Of a stretch of 64,000 nucleotides of DNA, positions 49,335-56,592 are shown piece after piece. Origin of the DNA: Bifidobacterium eulemuris. Lineage in GTDB: Bacteria; Actinomycetota; Actinomycetes; Actinomycetales; Bifidobacteriaceae. Location: contig NZ_CP062938.1 of NCBI RefSeq assembly GCF_014898155.1, positions 1,860,001-1,924,000 on the forward strand, given 5' to 3'. Each line of letters opens with the position of its first letter. The first letter of the stretch is position 1. The position numbers were made by a program, and so were the translations under genes. The notes under the pieces are model-generated. The model did not search any database, had not been told where the DNA came from, and saw nothing but the letters and a program-made list of their open reading frames with translations.

Positions 49335-49577
49335 ATGGCGCGACAGTTGTTTTCCTCGCGCACGCGAAAAGCATTGGAATCATTGGATGCTGTTGTGTCC
49401 GTCAGTGCGGCCCGCATCACCTATTCGGAGGACTTCCGCAAGGAATGCATGCGGCGTTACGCCCAAGGGGAATCTCCCGCCGCGATTTTCCGCGAGGCCG
49501 GGTTGGATCCCAAAATTATTGGATACAAGCGCATCGAGCGTTGCATTGCCCGCTGGCGCGACAAACAAGCGCAATAG
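49335..49577 (+). CDS. Small HTH-domain protein
   Basis: 80 residues, predicted DNA-binding. The core ITYSEDFRKECMRRYAQGESP, AAIFREAGLDPKIIGYKRIERC and IARWRDKQ resemble the start of the transposase-like HTH found in small gut-actinobacterial and clostridial proteins and in IS3-type OrfA. I am recalling this similarity and cannot verify it. No other domain is present. ATG 49335 has AAGGGG 5-6 bases upstream; transcription from the G13 promoter would start near 49295. Its targets are unknown; a HAD phosphatase lies 81 bases downstream. Confidence 0.68.
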   Translation: MARQLFSSRTRKALESLDAVVSVSAARITYSEDFRKECMRRYAQGESPAAIFREAGLDPKIIGYKRIERCIARWRDKQAQ

Positions 49578-49658
49578 ACGACATCCTCCTCACCTGTCTT
49601 ACGTGTTTGGTGAGATGGAGCGGTACGTGTTGGCATATGCGTTGCGCGGAGGAAAACC

Positions 49659-50327
49659 ATGCTGTTGAAAGCCGTGTTCTGGGATCTGGACGGCACTCTT
49701 ATCGACTCCGAACCTTATTGGCATCAGGGTGAGATCGTGATCGCCCACGCCAACGGCGGCGAATGGGACGAGAACGACGGATGGGAAGGCTCGGGCACGC
49801 CCGTGCCTGATGTTGCCCGACGGATGATCGCCAAAGGCTGCGCGCTCACCGTCGAGCAGATCGACAAGCAGCTTAAGGACTACGTGTACCATGCGGAGGT
49901 CGAGCGTCTGCCGTGGATCGACGGCGTGCAGGAGGTGCTGCGCTCGCTGAAGGATGCCGGCGTGCCCTCGATGCTGGTCACCACCTCTCCCCGCCGCATG
50001 GCCGAGAATATCATGGCCCAGACCGGCGGATTGTTCGAAGGCTATGTATGTGGCGACGATCCCGTGGCCCACAAGCCCGATCCCGCGCCGTATCTGACGG
50101 CGGCCGCCCGCTTGGGCATCGCGCCGGAGGATATGCCGTATTGCGTGGTGGTGGAGGATTCCATGACCGGCATCAGGGCGGGGGCGGCCTCCGGGGCGAC
50201 TACGATCGCCCAGACCGGCTGGATTCGCAACGATACCTCGATGGGTCCGCAGTTCGCCTCGATCGCTTCGTATGTGGGGATCGACGCCACCGCGTTGGAT
50301 GCGTTCGTGCGTCAGCGTGTCGCCTGA
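49659..50327 (+). CDS. HAD phosphatase, beta-phosphoglucomutase-like
   Basis: 222 residues. Motif I FWDLDGTLIDSEPYW has both Asp residues; motif II MLVTTSPRRM; motif III lysine in HKPDPAPYL; motif IV VVVEDSMTGIRAGAASG. A helical cap follows motif I as in beta-phosphoglucomutase and sugar-phosphate phosphatases. GGAGG lies 6 bases before ATG 49659. The substrate cannot be read from sequence. Confidence 0.9.
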   Translation: MLLKAVFWDLDGTLIDSEPYWHQGEIVIAHANGGEWDENDGWEGSGTPVPDVARRMIAKGCALTVEQIDKQLKDYVYHAEVERLPWIDGVQEVLRSLKDAGVPSMLVTTSPRRMAENIMAQTGGLFEGYVCGDDPVAHKPDPAPYLTAAARLGIAPEDMPYCVVVEDSMTGIRAGAASGATTIAQTGWIRNDTSMGPQFASIASYVGIDATALDAFVRQRVA

Positions 50328-50343
50328 GACTCCAACGAAAATC

Positions 50344-50497
50344 TAACGTTGTACTAATGGTGCTTGCGTGCTGTTCGCAAGAGGTGTACTCTCTGAGTGT
50401 CACCACAAGTACAAGGTTGTACTAACAACTGAACGCCTTGGTGCGGCAAGCCGAATATGGGCATGCCGCACCGCTTTCCGTTGAAGAACAACGTTGT
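50344..50497 (+). promoter_or_regulatory. GH51 promoter with three operator sites
   Basis: TTGCGT (50364-50369), 17 bases, TACTCT (50387-50392). Dyads: AACGTTGTAC region (50344-50355), GTACAA-GG-TTGTAC (50409-50422, perfect), ACAACGTTGT (50488-50497, perfect). They bracket the promoter and likely bind the LacI repressor encoded downstream. Confidence 0.72.
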
Positions 50498-50529
50498 ACG
50501 GAACGAAGATTATCGCTGAAAGGACGCAG

Positions 50530-52080
50530 ATGGCACAACAGAACGAGGCGACCCAGGCCCGCCTGGTCGTGGACAATGAATTCGAAGTGGCTCCGGTCAA
50601 CGACCGACTGTTCGGCTCCTTCGTGGAGCATCTGGGCCGCTGCGTGTACGGCGGCATCTACGAACCAGGCCATCCGACCGCGGACGAGGACGGATTCCGC
50701 CAAGACGTGATCGATCTGGTCAAGGAGCTGGGCGCCACCGCCATCCGTTACCCCGGCGGCAACTTCGTCTCCGGCTATCGTTGGGAAGACGGCGTCGGCC
50801 CCAAGGAGAGCCGTCCCCGCCGCCTCGATCTGGCCTGGCACTCCACCGAAACCAACGAATTCGGCCTGCACGAGATGGCCAAGTGGCTGGATAAGGCCGG
50901 CGGCAACGAACTGATGGAGGCCGTGAACCTCGGCACCCGCGGCCTTGAGGAGGCCCTCGACCTGCTGGAATACGCCAACATCCCCTCCGGCACCAAGCTT
51001 TCCGACGAGCGCCGCGCGAACGGCGCCGAAGAACCGTTCGGCATCAAGATGTGGTGCCTGGGCAACGAGATGGACGGCGACTGGCAGACCGGTCATAAAA
51101 CCGCCGAAGAGTACGGCACGCTGGCCGCCTCCGTCGCGCGCGGCATGCGCTCCCTCGATCCGGACGTGGAGCTGGTGGTGTGCGGATCGTCGTCCCACGG
51201 GATGGACACCTTCGGCACGTGGGAGGAGACCGTGCTGCAGAAGACCTACGAGCTGGTCGACTTCATCTCCTGCCACGCCTACTATCATCCCGAACTGCAA
51301 GAGGACGGCTCGCGCGATATGGTGAGCTTCATGGCCTCGGGCGAGGATATGGACGGCTTCATCAACGACGTCGCCGCCGCGATCGACGCCACCAAGGCGC
51401 GTCTGAAAAGCAAGCATGAGGTGTTCATCTCCTTCGACGAATGGAATGTGTGGTACCTCAACGAGGAGCCGAGCAAGAACCCCGAAGGCATCGGCAACTG
51501 GCCGGTGGCCCCGCGTCTGCTGGAGGACGTGTACACGGCGGCCGACGCGGTGGTGTTCGGCGATCTGCTGATCACGCTGCTCAAAAACGCCGACCGCGTG
51601 CACGCCGCCAGCCTGGCGCAGCTGGTCAACGTGATCGCGCCGATCATGACCGAGCCGGGCGGTCCGGCTTGGCGTCAGACCACGTTCTACCCGTTCTCCC
51701 TGACCGCGCAGCTTGCCAAAGGCGGCACCGTGCTCGAGCCCAAGCTCGCCTCCGGCACATTCGACACCCCGCGCTACGGCGAGGTTCCGGCCGTCAACTC
51801 GGTGGCCGTGCGCGGCGCGGACGGTTCGGTGAACGTGTTCGTGGTGAACCGCTCGCTCGAGGCGCCGGCCGAATTCGAGGTCAAACTCCCCGAAGGATTC
51901 GAAAGCGCCGAAATCGAAGCCCAGACCCTGCATGAGGACGACATTCTGGCCTGCAACACGTTGGACGACCGGAACCGCGTGACCCTGCACGCCAACGACA
52001 CCATCGCGTTCGATGCCGCATCCGGCACCGTGCGCGTAACCCTGCCCCCGGTCTCCTGGACCGCGGTGCGTGTGAAGTGA
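50530..52080 (+). CDS. GH51 alpha-L-arabinofuranosidase
   Basis: 516-residue cytoplasmic enzyme releasing arabinofuranosyl units from arabino-oligosaccharides. Family signature: FGSFVEHLGRCVYGGIYEPG at the N-terminus, YPGGNFVSGYRW, CLGNEMDGDWQ with the acid/base Glu, and ISFDEWNVWY with the nucleophile Glu. The C-terminal 150 residues form the usual beta-sandwich. ATG 50530 has AAAGGA 7 bases upstream. Followed by a weak terminator and then the LacI repressor gene at 52279. Confidence 0.94.
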   Translation: MAQQNEATQARLVVDNEFEVAPVNDRLFGSFVEHLGRCVYGGIYEPGHPTADEDGFRQDVIDLVKELGATAIRYPGGNFVSGYRWEDGVGPKESRPRRLDLAWHSTETNEFGLHEMAKWLDKAGGNELMEAVNLGTRGLEEALDLLEYANIPSGTKLSDERRANGAEEPFGIKMWCLGNEMDGDWQTGHKTAEEYGTLAASVARGMRSLDPDVELVVCGSSSHGMDTFGTWEETVLQKTYELVDFISCHAYYHPELQEDGSRDMVSFMASGEDMDGFINDVAAAIDATKARLKSKHEVFISFDEWNVWYLNEEPSKNPEGIGNWPVAPRLLEDVYTAADAVVFGDLLITLLKNADRVHAASLAQLVNVIAPIMTEPGGPAWRQTTFYPFSLTAQLAKGGTVLEPKLASGTFDTPRYGEVPAVNSVAVRGADGSVNVFVVNRSLEAPAEFEVKLPEGFESAEIEAQTLHEDDILACNTLDDRNRVTLHANDTIAFDAASGTVRVTLPPVSWTAVRVK

Positions 52081-52142
52081 GCCGTATGAGCGGCGCTGAT
52101 CCTAGGGGCTTGTAGGTTCTTGTAGGGTTCCGCAGTATTGTG

Positions 52143-52174
52143 TGGGCCGGTCTCGATATGACGGCCGGCCCATT
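52143..52174 (+). terminator. Terminator-like hairpin after GH51 gene
   Basis: TGGGCCGG pairs with CCGGCCCA around about 14 bases, followed by TTT. Confidence 0.55.
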
Positions 52175-52278
52175 TCCGCTGCATACAGCGGTGCTTCTTG
52201 TGAGACCGTTCCCATGAAGGCGTGCGACAATGGATAGCGGTTTATCGACGGATGGTGTCGCGAACAAGGAGGTTGGGC

Positions 52279-53313
52279 ATGAATGAGCGCGTGACGATTA
52301 AGGATGTGGCCCGCGAGGCCGGTGTCTCCATCAAAACGGTGTCCAACGTGCTCAACAACACCGGCAGCATGCGTCCGGAAACCCGGCAGCGCGTGGAAGA
52401 GACCATACACAGGCTCGGATACACCGTCAACATCTCCGCGCGGGCGATGCGCGGCGGCGGCACACGTCTGATCGGATTGGGCATCTTCGATTTCTCCCAG
52501 CCGTTCGCGCCCTACCTTGCCGACATCGTGATCGACTACGCGCGCGAGCGGCAGTACGGCGTGATCATCAACACCTATGGCCAGGGCGGCGGAGGATTGC
52601 CCTCCATCATCGAAGACACGTACCGTCTGGGAGCTGACGGTTGGCTGTTCTTCACCGAACGCCCGCTATTGAACGAAGGGGCGGTGCTGGAACAGCCGTA
52701 CCCGGTGGTGGCCATGGGCGATTACCGAACGCACGGCAAAGCGGACCTCGTCACCATGCCCAACACCGAGGCGGTCCGCCACGCCGTTAGGCGTCTGGTT
52801 GCCGGCGGATGCAAGCGGATCGCGATGCTCGGAGCGCCGACGGGATGGACCCGCGATGCCGTGATGTCGGCCGACGAAGGCACCCAGGCGTTGCGTACGC
52901 AAGGATTCGTGGAAGGGCTGCTCTCCTGCGGGGTGGACGTGGATTGGCGGATGATCATACCGGTGATGGAATGGAACCTGTCCGGCGGCGTGCGGGCCGC
53001 GTCGGAACTGCTGGATTCCGACTTGAATCCCGATGCCATCATCTGTCTGAACGACGCCATGGCGTTGGGCGCGATGCATGAGCTGCAGCGGCGCGGCGTC
53101 CGCGTGCCCGACGATATGCAGATCATCGGCTTCGACAACGTGCCTGAAGCGCGGTACGCCGTGCCCGCGCTCACCAGCGTCAATCCTCATGTCGAAGAGT
53201 ATGCGAAGAAGGCGGTCGATATGCTGATCGAGCGGATCGAAGGGTATCGCGGTCCCGCTCGCAACTTCGTCACGGATTTCAGCATCGAGGAGCGCGCCTC
53301 CACCCGGCTGTGA
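52279..53313 (+). CDS. LacI-family repressor, likely arabinofuranosidase regulator
   Basis: 344 residues. HTH VTIKDVAREAGVSIKTVSNVLNN, then GYTVNISARAMRGG hinge and an effector domain (DAIICLNDAMALGAMHELQ; MQIIGFDNVPEA). AAGGAGG is 6 bases before ATG 52279. It differs in layout from the three alpha-glucan repressors. Located directly after the GH51 gene, whose promoter carries dyads typical of LacI operators. Confidence 0.92.
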   Translation: MNERVTIKDVAREAGVSIKTVSNVLNNTGSMRPETRQRVEETIHRLGYTVNISARAMRGGGTRLIGLGIFDFSQPFAPYLADIVIDYARERQYGVIINTYGQGGGGLPSIIEDTYRLGADGWLFFTERPLLNEGAVLEQPYPVVAMGDYRTHGKADLVTMPNTEAVRHAVRRLVAGGCKRIAMLGAPTGWTRDAVMSADEGTQALRTQGFVEGLLSCGVDVDWRMIIPVMEWNLSGGVRAASELLDSDLNPDAIICLNDAMALGAMHELQRRGVRVPDDMQIIGFDNVPEARYAVPALTSVNPHVEEYAKKAVDMLIERIEGYRGPARNFVTDFSIEERASTRL

Positions 53314-53573
53314 TGTGACGGCGACTTCTCAAGGCTTGCGCTCTAAGCACCGTCGTTGAAGCTTTTCGTCAAGGGCTGCCCAAGAGAATTTGCTGCTTGG
53401 GGGCGGGCGTGACTTGCTGCCACTGCGGAGTCATTCGGATCTGATGGTTTGCTTGGGCGCTTTGACGTTGTAATTGTGCAGGTTTGCATGGGTTTGTCGG
53501 CTTAGTGCTGGCTGCTGGTAGGGTTGGGGAGGTTTGGAAATACGACCTGTACCTTAGAGGATTAAGTAATCTC

Positions 53574-54305
53574 ATGGGATTTGTGAATTTTATCGTTGAA
53601 CTGCTGAAGGATCCGCGTGCCGCCATCGCCGGCTGGATCGCCATGGGTGTGGCGCCCACGCTCGGTTTCATCTTCCTGATCATCTTCATTGAAACGGGTG
53701 TGGTGTTCTTCCCGTTCCTGCCCGGCGACTCCCTGCTGTTCGCCGCGGGCGTGTTCGCCGCGCCGGATGAGACCGGCAAGGCCGCGCTGCCGCTGATGGC
53801 GTTGCTGCCGGTGGTGTGGCTCGCGCCGATCATCGGAGACCAGTGCAACTATTTCATCGGCCACTTCTTCGGACGCCGCATCATCCAGTCCGGCAAAGTC
53901 AAGGCCATGACCCCCGAACGCATCGCCAAAACCGAAGGCATGATCGAAAAGTGGGGCCCTCTTGCGGTGTTCCTGGGACGCTTCTTCCCGTTCATCCGCA
54001 CGTTCATGCCGTTCATCTCCGGCATCTCCGGCATGCGCTGGAGCCGTTTCACGCCGTTCTCCGTGCTGGGCGGCATCGTGTGGTCCACACTGTTCACACT
54101 GCTCGGCTACTTCTTCGGCGGCATCCCCGCCGTGCAGGAACACTTCGAACTGGTGATCATCCTGATTCTGGCAGTGTCTCTGCTGCCTACGTTCATCGGT
54201 CTGTTCAAGGCCAAGTTCGGCAAGAAGAAGCCGGCTGCTGCCGCTGCCGCGACCGGCGAAGCTGGCGAGTCCGGCGCTGCCGGCGAGGGAGCTTCCGCCG
54301 AATAA
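53574..54305 (+). CDS. DedA-family membrane protein
   Basis: 243 residues with about five membrane segments. Members are needed for membrane homeostasis; some flip undecaprenyl phosphate. Family features: ETGVVFFPFLPGDSLLFAAGVFA, GDQCNYFIGHFFGRR, and the conserved GRFFPFIRTFMPFISGISGM with arginine pair. The C-terminus is Ala/Gly-rich and charged. The start at 53574 was chosen by family length; the nearest purine-rich stretch (AGAGGATTAAG) is somewhat far, so the start is less certain than the family. Confidence 0.9.
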   Translation: MGFVNFIVELLKDPRAAIAGWIAMGVAPTLGFIFLIIFIETGVVFFPFLPGDSLLFAAGVFAAPDETGKAALPLMALLPVVWLAPIIGDQCNYFIGHFFGRRIIQSGKVKAMTPERIAKTEGMIEKWGPLAVFLGRFFPFIRTFMPFISGISGMRWSRFTPFSVLGGIVWSTLFTLLGYFFGGIPAVQEHFELVIILILAVSLLPTFIGLFKAKFGKKKPAAAAAATGEAGESGAAGEGASAE

Positions 54306-54438
54306 TTTCGGCTTTGTTGGCCAAACGCAATTCGACGTGGCATTCTGTGCGCGACACGGAAGCCGCGTCGAATTGCGTTTGGGCAGAGGTCGTATTAAAG
54401 TAACGTGAGTTGCCTTGCGGAGCAAAGCAACAACCCAA

Positions 54439-54511
54439 GGGGCTGTAGCTCAGTTGGTAGAGCGCTTCGTTCGCATCGAAGAGGTCGTGGTTTCGATTAC
54501 CATCAGCTCCA
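54439..54511 (+). tRNA. tRNA-Ala (anticodon CGC)
   Basis: Full cloverleaf: acceptor GGGGCTG with CAGCTCC, including the G3-U70 pair diagnostic for alanine; D arm GCTC/GAGC; anticodon arm CTTCG-TTCGCAT-CGAAG; T arm GTGGT-TTCGATT-ACCAT. The discriminator is A; CCA is not encoded. Confidence 0.97.
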
Positions 54512-54517
54512 CGAAGG

Positions 54518-54549
54518 ACCCTCCGGAATTCCACCTCCGGAGGGTTTTT
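54518..54549 (+). terminator. Terminator after tRNA-Ala
   Basis: ACCCTCCGG pairs with CCGGAGGGT around a 10-base loop, followed by TTTT, seven bases after the tRNA. Confidence 0.9.
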
Positions 54550-54735
54550 CATTATTTTCAGCCGCTTATCCGCCGCATCGCTGCAGTCCGCAGTTGCGTC
54601 GAATGCCGATCGGCGGTGATTATAGGTACACGGTTAGGTACACACCAATAATGAGCGTTATCTTTCCATTTGCGCAAGCGGAAGACAAGGCAGTCGCGTG
54701 GCGCTGCTCTTATGGGAGCATGTCGGGACGCGGCT

Positions 54736-54925
54736 ATCTGCGTTACCGGTAGTGGATTCTGGGGTTTGCGGAGGTCTATCTGCGTTACGGGTAGTGCCTG
54801 TATGCGTGTATGTCGAGTATGTTTGGCGGAATTTCAAGGCCTGTATATGGTCGTAGTACTGAACCGGCACTACCGGTAACGCAGATTGACATCTGCAGGT
54901 AGCCAAATCCACTACCGGTAACGCA
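54736..54925. repeat. Four-copy inverted element CTGCGTTACCGGTAGTG
   Basis: Copies at 54736-54754 and 54778-54798 on the plus strand and 54866-54886 and 54906-54925 on the minus strand. Outer copies share GTAGTGGATT and inner copies share GTAGTGCC, so the set is nested. Confidence 0.88.
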
Positions 54926-55132
54926 AATACGGCTGTGGCGTCCTGCTTGCTTATGGTGTTCGGCTGATGCCAAAGGTCTCTTGATAGGCGTGGGCGGCAT
55001 CAGCGGTCGACTTGCTGCATAGCGGAACACGTGATGCCTGTGTAATCAGGATGACGGGCCGATTGCCGCAACAGTGACCGAGTCGTTTAATGATTCGCGT
55101 AGCGTTCCTGTCTTATAGCTAATTTCGCGACT

Positions 55133-55165
55133 GTCAAATACCCGTCAAATACCCGTCAAATAAAT
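55133..55165 (+). repeat. Tandem 11-base repeat GTCAAATACCC
   Basis: GTCAAATACCC at 55133 and 55144, GTCAAATAAAT at 55155. A further GTCAAATAAA lies at 55221. Confidence 0.8.
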
Positions 55166-55304
55166 TTTCGTTGAAATTCCACGGTTTTGGCGATCTTAGG
55201 CATTATTCGTCGGTTTACTCGTCAAATAAACTGTCGAAAGATTGGGGCGGCTTTTCTATGGCGGTTCGGTGCGGTCGACCGGATTGCGGGGAGTTGTGAT
55301 TTGC

Positions 55305-55615
55305 ATCTGATGGTACCGTCTGTATCTGTGAATGATTTAACGCCGACAGAGCGTATTGCAGCTTTTCTTTCGTCGGGAGTCAGTCACAAGACTTCGTAAA
55401 TCGCTAAGGCAATCGAAATCTAGGAACAAAGAACCTGCGCGCTGCTCCGCTATTTTCCGAATTCGAGCACTACTCCTTCTTAGGGCATTCATATCTAACC
55501 TAGATGTGAGTTATCTCGACAATCAGGATAAGTTGCTTGGCCTGGTGAGAAGTGGTGAACTGAGCAAATTAAGTGTATGCTTGTGGACGCTGGAGAACTT
55601 GTTGGCGGAAAGGGG
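55305..55615 (+). pseudogene. Possible decayed HTH antitoxin
   Basis: One frame reads LTPTERIAAFLSSGVSHKTS then stops. Another frame carries LLGLVRSGELSKLSV and ENLLAERGRK up to about 55615, and the small intact ORF at 55622 continues in the first frame. A single longer antitoxin could account for all three if two frameshifts occurred. Low confidence. Confidence 0.3.
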
Positions 55616-55621
55616 GAGAAA

Positions 55622-55795
55622 ATGTCTGCGCCGGTGACCGCTCCTTCCGAAATGGAGATTAGTCTGCGCGTGACTCCCCAGGACGCCTTCGATTTGCTGA
55701 AGCAGCAGATCGACCCTATGACAGGGTTCGATGAGGATACTCGACCTGTGTGGGTAGATGATTCGGCATATCTGAAGACGCTGTTGGAGAGCTGA
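55622..55795 (+). CDS. Small antitoxin-like protein upstream of PIN gene
   Basis: 57 residues, acidic: MSAPVTAPSEMEISLRVTP, then DAFDLLKQQIDPMTGFDEDT, PVWVDDSAYLKTLLES. I do not recognise a domain. GGGGGAG lies 4 bases before the ATG, and its stop overlaps the start of the PIN gene (TGATG). This coupling is the classical antitoxin-toxin order. It may be the C-terminal remnant of a longer antitoxin. Confidence 0.62.
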   Translation: MSAPVTAPSEMEISLRVTPQDAFDLLKQQIDPMTGFDEDTRPVWVDDSAYLKTLLES

Positions 55796-56337
55796 TGCGC
55801 CCCACGGTATGTGTCATTTTCGATTGCAACATATACATTGATGTGGCTTTGGCTCTTGGAACCGGTGCCAAGCAAACTGATTTACGCACGTTTGAGGCCG
55901 CGAGCAGGCCTTTGCAGGCGGAAATCGACTCGTTCCGTGCTGTTATTAGCGGACAGTTTGGCCCCTATGGTCTTATGTTAGGTAGCTCGTCCCATATTCG
56001 GGAGATCGTAAAACATCAACTTTCAAAGCAGCATGGGTGGCCGGAGCGGAAAACTGATCTTTTCCTTAGCGAGTTTCATGATGAGTTGGTCGACATTGTT
56101 CTAACAGGATTTGTCGGGGAGGAACACGTACCGCCGCTGGACCATGAGGACGGCGTCGTGTTCGGTACCTGCCATGAGATCAGCAATAGGGAAGGAATCA
56201 TGCAAACGATTCTTGTGACGCGAGATCGTCAATTCATTGAATCGATGAGTTCCATCCCCTCTCATACCACTGTTCTACATCCGCTGGGATTCATGAAGAT
56301 GTGTGAAGCGGCTCGTCGATTCGTCCGACCCATATGA
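55795..56337 (+). CDS. PIN-domain protein, probable VapC-like toxin
   Basis: 180 residues, with acidic PIN residues: VIFDCNIYIDVAL (first Asp), an Asp/Glu-rich middle including FHDELVDIVL, DHEDGVVFGTC (Asp-Glu-Asp cluster), and TRDRQFI at the end. PIN proteins are Mg-dependent ribonucleases; most paired ones cleave RNA as toxins. Longer than the 130 residues of typical VapC. Start overlaps the upstream small gene's stop. Region is less GC-rich than its neighbours, consistent with acquisition. Confidence 0.78.
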   Translation: MRPTVCVIFDCNIYIDVALALGTGAKQTDLRTFEAASRPLQAEIDSFRAVISGQFGPYGLMLGSSSHIREIVKHQLSKQHGWPERKTDLFLSEFHDELVDIVLTGFVGEEHVPPLDHEDGVVFGTCHEISNREGIMQTILVTRDRQFIESMSSIPSHTTVLHPLGFMKMCEAARRFVRPI

Positions 56338-56592
56338 GTTATCAAATGTGTCCGCAGGGCCTATCAGGAGCGTGACCGACTACCCCGTGACCAAGCGCGA
56401 TCCTTCCCAGTCGACTTGCCAATAACGTGTGCACTCCATGTGCGGCGTGGAGAACGATGCGGCCGGTGGGAATGAACAATACTTTTGCGGTTCGAGAGTA
56501 ACGGCGGTTTTAGATTTATATCGGATTCTGTTGGCCAACCGTAATGAAGTCGGGCTAAGCTCGGAGGAGTTGGTTGACGATAAGGGGAATGT

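Larger units (their letters stand above)
54550..55621. other. Gene-poor, repeat-bearing region after tRNA-Ala
   Basis: About 1.07 kb with no reliable gene. It contains four copies of a CTGCGTTACCGGTAGTG element in an inverted arrangement (54736-54925), GTCAAATA-type 11-base repeats (55133-55165) and, toward the right, pieces that look like a decayed HTH antitoxin (55305-55615). Confidence 0.7.

Noticed and set aside
54439..54511. tRNA-Ala as an integration site for an island
   Set aside because: I found no second copy of the tRNA 3' end and no integrase gene in the downstream DNA.
54670..54879. Frame with repeated ICVTGS peptide
   Set aside because: The peptide repeat comes from the inverted DNA element; both strands show it and no start signal is present.
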